NCBI GenBank assembly: GCA_021325035.1
Contig: JAJPHW010000062.1
Span: 1-64,000, forward strand
From: Terriglobia bacterium
GTDB lineage: Bacteria; Acidobacteriota; Terriglobia; Terriglobales; Acidobacteriaceae
DNA length: 64,000 bases
Direction of reading: 5' to 3'
Position numbers and translations under genes: made by a program. Within the stretch, counting starts at the first letter, position 1. Each line of letters opens with the position of its first letter. A model generated the notes under the pieces. It made no database searches. It was not told the origin of the DNA and saw only the letters and a list, made by a program, of their open reading frames with translations. Positions 28,962 through 38,347 of this stretch are shown piece by piece.

Positions 28962-31163
28962 CTAGTTGTTCTGATCAAACAACTCAGAGCGGTCGATTTT
29001 CTCGCCCTTAAAAAATACGTCCGACACTCGTTCAATCGCGTTGATGTCTTCCAGAGGGTTTCCATCCACCAGCACTAAGTCTGCATCGTGCCCAGGCTGA
29101 ATTATGCCGATGTGATCATCGGCTCGAAGTGCGCGGGCTGCGTTGTAAGTTGCCGCCTGCAACGCTGCGGGAGCAGGAATCCCAGCACTGACCCACAACT
29201 CTACTTCATGTTGAACGGTAGGCCCGTGGATCACCAGATAGTTTCCCGCATCGCTCCCAGTTATCAGCGCAACACCCCGTTTATAGGCGTTTAGCAGGTT
29301 CTGCGTACCTATTTTCAAATCGAAGGGAAATTTTGCGATGCGTTCCCGCATTTCTTTCGACTCGTCGGAAGTCAAATCCTTTTCAGTTTGCGATAACAAT
29401 CCAGCCGGCCCCACTTGCTGCACCAGCGAACGTTTCAAGAGATCAGATTTCCCTGCCGCCAAATCTCGGAATGCTTCGCCCACACTCAATGTTGGATCAT
29501 AAAACGTCTTCTGAGCCACCATCTTGTCGAGCAGAGCTTCCGGAATCTGATCCCGAAACGATCCATGCTCAATCGAATCCGCTCCAGCCGCCAGAGCATC
29601 TCCCACGTCTCTGGTATCGCCGGTATGTACAGCCGCTGGAAGATGATCCGCGTGCGCCTGCTGAACAATGGCGTCCAGTAGCGCCACATCCATGCGGTTG
29701 TACACGATAGATCCGCCGCCCGATTCCATGATGGATTTCACACAATCCACACCCGCCTGCCGTACCTCATCCACCATGCGACGGGCCTCGTCTGCCGTCT
29801 TGGGTAAACGTACAAACTGCGCTTCAAATTGAGTTCGCATCGTTTGTGGCAGAGCTTTGAAGTATTCCGTCCCATGACCGCCCTCGGTCGTAAAAAGAGG
29901 CCCACAGGCATAAAGATACGAGCCTAGTCTCTCTCCACTGTTTACGATCGAGCGTACTTTGAGGCTCGCATCCAGAGGATCGCCCACGCTCCGCACGGAG
30001 GTGACGCCGCTATAAAGGTACGCGGCCAAGTGCCGTTCCATCTCCGCATTGATGTCGAACTTGTAATCGTCGGGATAGGACCCGCCCGGCGCCGCCAAGT
30101 GTACGTGAACATCAATTAAACCCGGCAGTACCGTCTTGCCTGCCGCTTCCAGCGGTGTTGCATTCACGCTTTTCGGATCAGGTCCAGATCCTTCATAAAC
30201 TTCAGCAATTTTTCCGCGGCGAATGAGTATGGCTCCTTGCTCGATGACACGGCCATCGCCGACGAAAATTCGCGCGCCACGAATCAGGTAATTCTCATTG
30301 CGCGCAAGCTGGCGTGCCAGGATCTTGGTTTTGGCAACGTTCTGCTTGGTGTGAGCCTGCCATGTGCCAAGCAAGAAGAAGGGCAGCAGCACCGCGACAA
30401 TCCACAGCTTTGCGGAGCCCTTAATTTTCTCTTCTTTTTCCCAGCGAAATAGTTTGTAGGAGATGAACAGGCCTAAAATAATCGTCAGAACCAGTGCGCC
30501 GGCAGCCTGATAGTTCGCAAAGAAATTCTCGCCACGCAACATCATGCCTTGCATACCCGAAACAAGATAAGTCGCGGGCAAAAACTGCGTCAGCGTCAGC
30601 AACCACGATGGAAATAGAGACGATGGAAATGTGGCACCGCTCAACAGCAGCATGGGCAAGTAAATCAGCTGCACGATGATCTGGCTTTCCTGCATCGAGT
30701 TGGCTACTGAAGCCAAAATCATCCCAATGGCGCGAAAGGCCATGATGCCCAGAGAAATAAAGAAGAAAATCGAAAGATAGCTCTGCGGCCAGGGCATGTT
30801 GTAGCCGAAATGCGCCACGGCAAACATGAACATCACGAATGGCATGAAGAGCAACCAGCCCGTGATGGTTGCTGCGACTAGAATCGGAGCCGGCGTGATG
30901 GGAGTAACTTTGTAGCGGCGCAAGACGTTGGCTTCGCGCTCCTGCACCGCGCGCATACCGGCACCAAACAAGCCATTTCCCAGAATTCCGAGGATCGTCA
31001 CCATGGTGACCACTTGCGTCATCGCACCGCCGCGGTCGCCGTGTAGAATCTGGCCAAATGTAACAAGAAAGATTAACGGAAAAAGATAGTTAAAGAAGAT
31101 GACGGACTTCTGGCGAAGCGCCAGCTTCAGATCCATCCTCGTAATGGCAAGATAACTTTTCAT
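28962..31163 (-). CDS. ABC-2 type transporter permease fused to amidohydrolase (imidazolonepropionase-like)
   Basis: Single 733-aa frame: N-terminal six-TM ABC-2 permease (residues ~1-240), a further TM (~251-270), then amidohydrolase with HVH, KSIMESGG, HTGDTRD, EHGS and GSDAGN metal-site motifs. Confidence 0.9.
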   Translation of the reverse strand: MKSYLAITRMDLKLALRQKSVIFFNYLFPLIFLVTFGQILHGDRGGAMTQVVTMVTILGILGNGLFGAGMRAVQEREANVLRRYKVTPITPAPILVAATITGWLLFMPFVMFMFAVAHFGYNMPWPQSYLSIFFFISLGIMAFRAIGMILASVANSMQESQIIVQLIYLPMLLLSGATFPSSLFPSWLLTLTQFLPATYLVSGMQGMMLRGENFFANYQAAGALVLTIILGLFISYKLFRWEKEEKIKGSAKLWIVAVLLPFFLLGTWQAHTKQNVAKTKILARQLARNENYLIRGARIFVGDGRVIEQGAILIRRGKIAEVYEGSGPDPKSVNATPLEAAGKTVLPGLIDVHVHLAAPGGSYPDDYKFDINAEMERHLAAYLYSGVTSVRSVGDPLDASLKVRSIVNSGERLGSYLYACGPLFTTEGGHGTEYFKALPQTMRTQFEAQFVRLPKTADEARRMVDEVRQAGVDCVKSIMESGGGSIVYNRMDVALLDAIVQQAHADHLPAAVHTGDTRDVGDALAAGADSIEHGSFRDQIPEALLDKMVAQKTFYDPTLSVGEAFRDLAAGKSDLLKRSLVQQVGPAGLLSQTEKDLTSDESKEMRERIAKFPFDLKIGTQNLLNAYKRGVALITGSDAGNYLVIHGPTVQHEVELWVSAGIPAPAALQAATYNAARALRADDHIGIIQPGHDADLVLVDGNPLEDINAIERVSDVFFKGEKIDRSELFDQNN

Positions 31164-31176
31164 GAGTACGCAGACA

Positions 31177-32100
31177 TCAATCCCTTAACCGTTTTCCTGT
31201 CATTTCGATAAAAACATCTTCCAATGTAGGTTTCTTCAACTGAACATCCACCAACTCCAGCCCGGCTTGATCAATCCATTTGATCAATTCAACCAGGGTG
31301 GTGGCTGGACGCTTCGAAATGACTACCAACGTTCGGCCAGTGTCATCCACGTTGCTCTCGATCATTTCGGCAAAGGCGGGACGTTGTGCCGGAATCGGCT
31401 TATCGCATGTGACCGAAATATGCGATGCGGCGCGGCTCTGCTGCTGCAAATTTTTCGGAGTGTCGAGTGCAATGATTTTTCCGGCATCCACAATCGCCAC
31501 ACGATCACACAAACGCTCTGCCTCTTCGATGTAATGGGTGGTCAGCAACACAGTGCGCTTCTCGCCACGCTGCTGCTCCAGCAATGTATGGATCTCGGCT
31601 CGTACCTGCGGATCAAGTCCTGTTGTCGGCTCATCCAGAAACAGCATGGATGGATCATTCACCAACGCCAAAGCGAGCGCCAGGCGCTGCTTTTGCCCGC
31701 CCGAAAGAGTTTCGTAGTAAGCATCGCGCTTTTCTTCGAGCTGCAAGCGCTTGAGCAGATCGTTCGAGTTCACTGTGCGGCTATAAAACGCGGAAAAAAG
31801 ATGGAGCGCTTCCTGCACACGCATCTTCCCCGGCAAATTGGTCGCCTGAAGACAAACGCCGATTCGGTCTTTAAGTTTTAGTGTCTGCTTTTCCGGGTCA
31901 AACCCTAGCACTCGCACATTTCCTGCCGTTCTCGGACGCAGCCCTTCAAGGATTTCGACTGTGCTGGTTTTTCCCGCGCCATTCGGGCCGAGCAGCCCAA
32001 ACACTTCGCCAGGCATGATCTCAAAATCAATGCCTTTTACAGCTTCGACATCTCCGTAGGCCTTGCGCAGACCCTGGACCACAATGGCTGGTTCACTCAT
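31177..32100 (-). CDS. ABC transporter ATP-binding protein (CcmA/DrrA-like)
   Basis: Walker A GPNGAGKTS, signature LSGGQKQRLALA, Walker B MLFLDEPTTGLDP; immediately upstream of the permease fusion. Confidence 0.96.
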   Translation of the reverse strand: MSEPAIVVQGLRKAYGDVEAVKGIDFEIMPGEVFGLLGPNGAGKTSTVEILEGLRPRTAGNVRVLGFDPEKQTLKLKDRIGVCLQATNLPGKMRVQEALHLFSAFYSRTVNSNDLLKRLQLEEKRDAYYETLSGGQKQRLALALALVNDPSMLFLDEPTTGLDPQVRAEIHTLLEQQRGEKRTVLLTTHYIEEAERLCDRVAIVDAGKIIALDTPKNLQQQSRAASHISVTCDKPIPAQRPAFAEMIESNVDDTGRTLVVISKRPATTLVELIKWIDQAGLELVDVQLKKPTLEDVFIEMTGKRLRD

Positions 32101-32265
32101 GGGGAACTTCCCAGCCTACCGAACACTGCGTCTCCCGTCAAAAATATAGTCAATTTTTCTTCTCGCCAACTTTGATGACATGATGCAAAATTACAAGCTG
32201 TCCAGCGAATGGAGGAAATTTGCGACTCATCGGTGGATTTCTTTTGATAAGGCTGGCCCGCTAAT

Positions 32266-32712
32266 ATGCTCAAAACGCCAACTAAATCTGCTGTCAACGT
32301 TAGGCAGGTCGTGCCCTTCTTTCACGTGTCCAATATGGAGCAGTCGGTACGTTACTACACGGACGGCATCGGCTTCACCATGAAACACAAGTGGATCGTT
32401 GACGGCCAGCTGCGGTGGTGCTGGCTGGAACTCGGGGGCGCAGCCATCATGCTTCAGCAATTTCGTACCGAAGGCCATGACTCGTGGAAGCCTACAGGCA
32501 AGGCCGGCGAAGGCGTGGCTCTTTATTTCAATTGCGATGATGCCATCGCTTTTTATCACGACGTCAAATCTCGCCGAATCGAAGCATCGGAACCGCAAGT
32601 CGGCAATTCTATGTGGGAGACTTCCCTCTCCGACCCGGACGGTTATCGCATTAATTTCGTGAGTCCCACCGACGTGCCGGAAGATACGAAGCTATCGGAG
32701 ATAAAAGGCTGA
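32266..32712 (+). CDS. VOC (glyoxalase/bleomycin resistance) family protein
   Basis: VVPFFHVSNMEQSVRYYTDGIGFTMKHKW ... DPDGYRINFVSP. Confidence 0.88.
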   Translation: MLKTPTKSAVNVRQVVPFFHVSNMEQSVRYYTDGIGFTMKHKWIVDGQLRWCWLELGGAAIMLQQFRTEGHDSWKPTGKAGEGVALYFNCDDAIAFYHDVKSRRIEASEPQVGNSMWETSLSDPDGYRINFVSPTDVPEDTKLSEIKG

Positions 32713-32717
32713 ACAAC

Positions 32718-33083
32718 ATGCCTCCAACTTTGGCAAACGGAAAAATCTGTTATATCCAGATTCCGGCTACGGATATCGCGCAATCAGTGGAGTTTTACAA
32801 GAACGTCTTTGGCTGGGAGATCAGACAGCGGGGAGATGGATCATACGCCTTTGACGACGGCGTCGGACAAGTCAGCGGAACCTGGGTTCTCAATCGTCCG
32901 CCATCAACGCAACCCGGCCTGCTGATTTATGTAATGGTGGACAACGTTGCCGCCACCATACAACTCATCATCGCCAACGGCGGCGAAATTGCCCAGCCCA
33001 TAGGGGCCGATGCACCTGAAATTACGGCAAGATTCCGCGATCCGGGAGGGAATGTGCTTGGACTCTATCAAGAGCCCGGATGA
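32718..33083 (+). CDS. VOC family protein
   Basis: ICYIQIPATDIAQSVEFYKNVFGWEIRQ ... FRDPGGNVLGLYQEPG. Confidence 0.9.
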   Translation: MPPTLANGKICYIQIPATDIAQSVEFYKNVFGWEIRQRGDGSYAFDDGVGQVSGTWVLNRPPSTQPGLLIYVMVDNVAATIQLIIANGGEIAQPIGADAPEITARFRDPGGNVLGLYQEPG

Positions 33084-33129
33084 TAACTAGACAGCAAGTC
33101 TAATCACCAAGTTATTTCTCGAAAAATCC

Positions 33130-33294
33130 CTAGCAGCATTTGACTTTGCTCGCCAATTTCGTTTCTCTTTCTCGGAGAAACGCGGCATAACTCTCCTGCG
33201 TTACTTGCCCATCCTGTCCCAAAAATCTTGCATAGGCAGCCTCATCAAAAATCTCGCGCAGAGTGGCCACTAAAATCTGCCAGGCTCGTCTCAT
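33130..33294 (-). CDS. YbdD/YjiX-like CstA-associated small protein (Cys form of the KCU-terminal group)
   Basis: [27 protein letters not shown]...[13 protein letters not shown] overlap with cstA stop at 33291-33294. Confidence 0.85.
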   Translation of the reverse strand: MRRAWQILVATLREIFDEAAYARFLGQDGQVTQESYAAFLRERETKLASKVKCC

Positions 33295-35309
33295 GCTTCC
33301 TCCACAAACGCTGTCATCACAAATGGCGCCTCGCTCACCCGGGCCGCTTTCTTGCCGGAGAGCACGCGCATCCACTCCTTCGCCGACTCAAACAGAATCA
33401 GCGTCACCAGAAAAATCAGAATGCCCGTCACCCAGGCGTCGAGGCAGTCGTTGAAGATGAGCCGAGGATTGGTCACGGTGCGGGCGTGCGCCAGAAACCC
33501 AATCCGCGGATTGACATCAAAAATCTTGTGCCAGGATGCTGTGAACGTCACCGCCACCAGCCAAACCAGCGGCATCAGCGTCACCCAGGCGTAGCGTACC
33601 CGTCCCATCTTGATGACGATTGTCGTCGCGACACATAGCGCAACCGTTGCCAGCAATTGATTCGCGATGCCAAACAAAGGCCATAGCGAATTAATTCCTC
33701 CCAACGGATCTTTCACTCCCTGCCAAAGAAAATATCCCCATGCGCCCACGATCAGCGCACTAGTGGCTAGAACCGACGGATACCAACTTGTCCGCCCAAA
33801 CGGCTTCCATACATGTGCCAGCGCATCCTGCACCATGAAGCGTCCGACGCGCGTACCCGCATCAAGCACCGTCAAAATGAACAATGCCTCGAACATAATC
33901 GCGAAGTGGTACCACACGGCCATCACCGCTTGTCCGCCAAGGCTGTTAGAAAAAATATGCGCCATTCCCACGGCAAAGGCAGGCGCACCACCCGTCCGGT
34001 TATAGAGTGTCTGTTCGCCGACTGCGAGCGCCAACGCGTGCATATCGGCAGCCGAGGCCGGAAATCCCCAGTTCGTAATCGTCGCCGCAGCAGCTTCCGG
34101 TGTCTGCCCCACAATTCCCGCCGGACTGTTAATCGAAAAATAAATGCCTGGCTGCATAACGCACGCGGCAATTGTCGCCATGATCGCCACCATGGACTCG
34201 GCCATCATCGCGCCATAGCCGACCATGCGCGCTTCTGTTTCTCTACGAATCAATTTCGGTGTAGTACCGCTCGAAATCAGGGAATGAAATCCGCTAATCG
34301 CTCCGCAAGCGATCGTGATAAACGCGAACGGAAAAACGTTGCCTGCGAAGACCGGGCCCGAGCCGTCAATAAACCGCGTCAGCGGCGGCATGTGGAGTAC
34401 CGGATGCAACGCCAAAATTCCCAGAGCTAGCAACGCAATCGTTCCCAGCTTCACGAACGTGCTCAGATAATCTCGCGGAGCGAGCAGCAACCAAACTGGC
34501 ATGGCTGACGCTGCATAGCCATAAACGATAATCACGATCGCCAGTGTCGAAGCACTGAGAGTAAACCAAGGAGCAATATGTGAATTCTGAGAAACCCACT
34601 GCCCACCAAAGATCGCCAGTATCACCAGTAAAAAACCCAAGGCCGAAGTTTCCAAAACTTTGCCCGGACGCAATCTTCGCAAATACCATCCCATCAGCAG
34701 CGCAATGGGAATCGTCATGGCTATTGTGAACGTACCCCACGGACTCCCCTTAAGCGCATTGACGACGATCAGCGCTGCGACGCCGAGCAGAATCACGATG
34801 ATGGCGAGCACCGAAACATAAGCAACGAATCCACCAATCTTCCCAATTTCATCACGCGCCATCGCGGTCAAAGACTTTCCATTTCGCCGCACGGAGAAAA
34901 GCAATATGACGAAATCCTGCACGCATCCGCCAAAAACAGCGCCAGCTAAAATCCACAGTGTTCCCGGCAAATATCCAAACTGCGCTGCCAGCACCGGCCC
35001 CACCAATGGTCCCGGCCCGGCAATCGCAGCAAAATGGTGTCCGAAAACAACCCATTTGTTCGTCGGGACGAAATCCCGCCCATCTTCGAGCCGCTCGGCT
35101 GGAGTGGCTCTCATGGGATCGAGCGCCAGCACTTTCGCAGAAATAAACGCGCTATAAAAGCGGTACGCCAATGCATAGGTGCAGACGGCTGCTACCACCA
35201 GCCAAAGTGCATTGATTTCTTCACCGCGATGCAGCGCGATCGTCGCCAAAGCCAACGCCCCAGCGGAACCAACCAGCAACCAAATAAACCAGCGCAAATG
35301 TTTAGACAT
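33291..35309 (-). CDS. cstA: Carbon starvation protein A (CstA-family peptide/pyruvate transporter)
   Basis: [56 protein letters not shown]; many TM segments. Confidence 0.96.
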   Translation of the reverse strand: MSKHLRWFIWLLVGSAGALALATIALHRGEEINALWLVVAAVCTYALAYRFYSAFISAKVLALDPMRATPAERLEDGRDFVPTNKWVVFGHHFAAIAGPGPLVGPVLAAQFGYLPGTLWILAGAVFGGCVQDFVILLFSVRRNGKSLTAMARDEIGKIGGFVAYVSVLAIIVILLGVAALIVVNALKGSPWGTFTIAMTIPIALLMGWYLRRLRPGKVLETSALGFLLVILAIFGGQWVSQNSHIAPWFTLSASTLAIVIIVYGYAASAMPVWLLLAPRDYLSTFVKLGTIALLALGILALHPVLHMPPLTRFIDGSGPVFAGNVFPFAFITIACGAISGFHSLISSGTTPKLIRRETEARMVGYGAMMAESMVAIMATIAACVMQPGIYFSINSPAGIVGQTPEAAAATITNWGFPASAADMHALALAVGEQTLYNRTGGAPAFAVGMAHIFSNSLGGQAVMAVWYHFAIMFEALFILTVLDAGTRVGRFMVQDALAHVWKPFGRTSWYPSVLATSALIVGAWGYFLWQGVKDPLGGINSLWPLFGIANQLLATVALCVATTIVIKMGRVRYAWVTLMPLVWLVAVTFTASWHKIFDVNPRIGFLAHARTVTNPRLIFNDCLDAWVTGILIFLVTLILFESAKEWMRVLSGKKAARVSEAPFVMTAFVEEA

Positions 35310-35512
35310 GTGGACTTTAGAAGTTGTTAATCAAACCCTCGATCACTCTCTACATAACAATTAATAATCGCGCAATAAAATCGTTATTCTACGGCCAAAT
35401 TCACTCACTTTAGTGATAACCTAAAAGCTCCGTGAGAAGAAAGAGTTGCGCGGCCGTGTATCCGCGCGTCGAATTTTAACTTCCAACTGTACTACCTTTC
35501 CAGGAGCGGGAA

Positions 35513-36577
35513 ATGAAAATTGGCATCCTCACCGGTGGGGGCGATTGCCCAGGACTCAACGCAGTCATCCGTGCAGTCGTTCGCAAAGGATACTTCCATT
35601 ACGGCGATCAATTTGTCGGATTTCTGGAGGGCTGGCGTGGCGTACTGGAAAACAAGACCATGACGCTTGACCTCTCGGCGGTCGGCGGAATTCTACCGCG
35701 AGGCGGGACGATTCTTCGCACTTCCCGCACCAATCCCGCCAAGCGCGAAAATGGCCTCGACACCTGCATTGCTACTCTAAAGAAAAATAGTTTGGATGCG
35801 CTCATCGCGATCGGCGGCGACGACACGCTTTCTGTCGCCAAGAAGCTCCACGACAAGGGCGTAAGCGTAGTGGGCGTGCCCAAGACGATAGACAACGATC
35901 TTGCTGGCACCGATTACACCTTCGGCTTCGATACCGCGGTTCAAATCGCGACCGAAGCCATTGATCGTGTTCACACCACAGCCGAAGCCCACAATCGTGT
36001 GATGATCGTCGAAGTCATGGGAAGGGATGCCGGATGGATCGCAATTCATAGCGGCATCGCAGGCGGAGCTGACGTCATCCTGATTCCCGAGCAGCCCTTC
36101 GACATCGACGATATTGCCGAAACCATCCGTCAGCGGCACGCCCGCGGCCGTTACTTCAGTATCATCGTCGTCGCTGAAGGTGCACGCTTCTCCAGCAACA
36201 ATCAATCGTTAATTGCAGACGCGCCCAAAGACGAATTCGGTCACTCCCGGCTCGGCGGCGTCGCCACTACGCTGGCACAAGAAGTGGAAAAACGTACTGG
36301 AATCGAAACCCGCACTGTGATTCTTGGCCACGTGCAACGCGGCGGTTCACCCAGCGCCTTCGACCGCGTTCTCGCGACGCGTTATGGTCTGGGCGCGATT
36401 GAGATGGTCCATCGCGGAGAATTCGGGCGCATGGCAGCCCTGCGCGGAAATAAAATCGTTTCCGTGCCCATCGCAGACGCCATCGCCAAGAACCGCACCG
36501 TGGACCAGGAAATGATGAACGTGGCCGAAGGGATCTTGGAAAAACTTCCCGTGGAGCGGCAGCCGCAGTCAGCGTAG
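35513..36577 (+). CDS. 6-phosphofructokinase family; active-site residues predict PPi-dependent enzyme
   Basis: MKIGILTGGGDCPGLNAVIRA; GGDDT at residues 101-105 and PKTIDND with Lys124. Confidence 0.94.
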   Translation: MKIGILTGGGDCPGLNAVIRAVVRKGYFHYGDQFVGFLEGWRGVLENKTMTLDLSAVGGILPRGGTILRTSRTNPAKRENGLDTCIATLKKNSLDALIAIGGDDTLSVAKKLHDKGVSVVGVPKTIDNDLAGTDYTFGFDTAVQIATEAIDRVHTTAEAHNRVMIVEVMGRDAGWIAIHSGIAGGADVILIPEQPFDIDDIAETIRQRHARGRYFSIIVVAEGARFSSNNQSLIADAPKDEFGHSRLGGVATTLAQEVEKRTGIETRTVILGHVQRGGSPSAFDRVLATRYGLGAIEMVHRGEFGRMAALRGNKIVSVPIADAIAKNRTVDQEMMNVAEGILEKLPVERQPQSA

Positions 36578-36625
36578 GACAGCTTCCGGTTGACTTGTAG
36601 CTGAACGACATAGAATGTTATTGGG

Positions 36626-38347
36626 ATGAGGGATTTTCTCGCTCAGCTAACCTTTTCGTGGTTCCTAGTAGCGATTGAGTGCCTTCTACTTTTCGCCGGA
36701 GTGGTTCTCATCTGGCGTTCACGCGAGAACCCAACCAAGCACAATCGTTTGGAGCGCTGGCTGTGTATTTTCGCCCGCAAAAAATCTGCGGCATGCGTTT
36801 CCATTGGAGTCCTTGTTCTTGTCGTGCGTGCGACACTGATACCGGTGATCGGGATCCCTCAACCTCGGTGGGACGACGAATACAGCTACATCCTCTCTGG
36901 CCAGACATTCGCAATGGGTCGTCTGACGAATCCGACTCATCCAATGTGGAAATACTTCGAGACCTTTCACGAGATTCAACGCCCCACTTACTCATCCATG
37001 TATCCCCCGGCGCAAGGACTCTTTCTGGCTTCGGGAATCATCCTCGCAAAAAATCCTTGGATCGGGGTTTTATTGGCAAATGCGCTGATGTGCGCAGCGG
37101 CTTGCTGGATGCTGCAAGGCTGGCTGCCACCAGGCTGGGCGCTCTATGGCGCATTCCTATTGGCTATGCGGCTCAGTATTCTCAGTTACTGGATGAACTC
37201 ATATTTTGCGGGCGCCGTTCCATCCCTGGGGGGCGCCCTCGTCTTGGGAGCATTGCCGCGAATTCTGCGCAAAGTGCGATTGATCGATTCTCTGCTGTTA
37301 GCTGCTGGATTGGCTGTGCTCGCGAACAGTCGCCCCTATGAGGGCATGGTGCTTAGTATTCCTGTGGCTGTTATGTTGCTGTTTCAGCTTTTCCGACACG
37401 GTCGTTCTGTCTCTCTTTCACTGATGCGCGTTGTACTCCCGCTGATTTTAGTCTTGGGCTTATGTGGCGCGGGAATGATGTATTTCTTTTACAGAGTAAC
37501 CGGCAATCCCTTCGAAATGCCCTATCAAGCGAATCGGGCCACATACGCGGTCGCGCCTTACTTTATCTGGCAGAAACTGCGACCCGACCCACCCATCGGC
37601 AACCCGCAGATGCGCGATTACGTGCGTTGGGAGCGGACCGATTTCGCGGAAACGCAGACCCTCCCTCGATTGGCCAAGCGAACCTTAAGAAGAAAACTTC
37701 CAAATATCTGGGCCTTTTACTTGGGGCCAATTCTCTCCGTCCCTCTTCTCTGGGGTGGCCTGGCATTTCGGGATAGAAGAATGCGCCTGCCCCTTTGGAT
37801 CGCTGCAGCAGTTATCGCTGGTTCGATAGTTGAGACTTGGACATTCGCCCACTACCTCGCGCCCGCTGCCTCTTTGTTATTCCTCCTACTGGTGCAGTGC
37901 ATACGTCATATGCATTTGTGCTCTTGGCGTGGGTTTCCGCTTGGTCGGCAATTGGTTCGCGCCATTCCTGCGCTTTGTCTCGCACTCTTCGCCGTGCGCG
38001 TGGTGGCTGCGGCGGGTCATCTGCCCATCGAACCACCATGGCCTCGCGGAAATCTTGAGCGGTCAGCCATTATTGGTGAACTCAAGAGTATTCCCGGCGA
38101 TCACCTTGTGATTGTAAACGACAGCCCCCACTGGACTGGCAACGATTGGATATTCAACGGCCCTGACATAGATCACGAGAAGATTGTTTGGGCTCGGGAT
38201 ATGGGCGAAGGCGCGGACCACGAACTATTGAATTATTTCCATGACCGACAGGTCTGGTGGCTCGACCCTGACCACAAACCCATTCAGCTCTCGCCATACC
38301 GAACAGGTTCCGGCATGACTACTCGGGGCAGCGGTACCTCACAATAA
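36626..38347 (+). CDS. Multi-TM membrane protein, GT39/PMT-like glycosyltransferase
   Basis: ~10+ TM segments; IGIPQPRWDDEYSYILSGQTFAMGRLTNPTHPMW resembles GT39-type first loop. Confidence 0.7.
   Translation: MRDFLAQLTFSWFLVAIECLLLFAGVVLIWRSRENPTKHNRLERWLCIFARKKSAACVSIGVLVLVVRATLIPVIGIPQPRWDDEYSYILSGQTFAMGRLTNPTHPMWKYFETFHEIQRPTYSSMYPPAQGLFLASGIILAKNPWIGVLLANALMCAAACWMLQGWLPPGWALYGAFLLAMRLSILSYWMNSYFAGAVPSLGGALVLGALPRILRKVRLIDSLLLAAGLAVLANSRPYEGMVLSIPVAVMLLFQLFRHGRSVSLSLMRVVLPLILVLGLCGAGMMYFFYRVTGNPFEMPYQANRATYAVAPYFIWQKLRPDPPIGNPQMRDYVRWERTDFAETQTLPRLAKRTLRRKLPNIWAFYLGPILSVPLLWGGLAFRDRRMRLPLWIAAAVIAGSIVETWTFAHYLAPAASLLFLLLVQCIRHMHLCSWRGFPLGRQLVRAIPALCLALFAVRVVAAAGHLPIEPPWPRGNLERSAIIGELKSIPGDHLVIVNDSPHWTGNDWIFNGPDIDHEKIVWARDMGEGADHELLNYFHDRQVWWLDPDHKPIQLSPYRTGSGMTTRGSGTSQ

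Noticed and set aside
31267-31881. 204-aa plus-strand ORF antisense to the ABC ATPase gene
   Set aside because: Shadow of a strongly supported ATPase frame; no recognisable motif.
32266-33083. Two adjacent VOC genes as a possible novel resistance cassette
   Set aside because: Both are ordinary small VOC proteins common in soil bacteria; adjacency alone is weak evidence.
33813-34430. 205-aa plus-strand ORF within cstA
   Set aside because: Antisense to cstA, Arg/His-rich, no independent support.
36679-37341. 220-aa alternate-frame ORF inside the 36626-38347 membrane protein
   Set aside because: Same-strand shadow frame; the main frame has coherent TM segments and a normal start.
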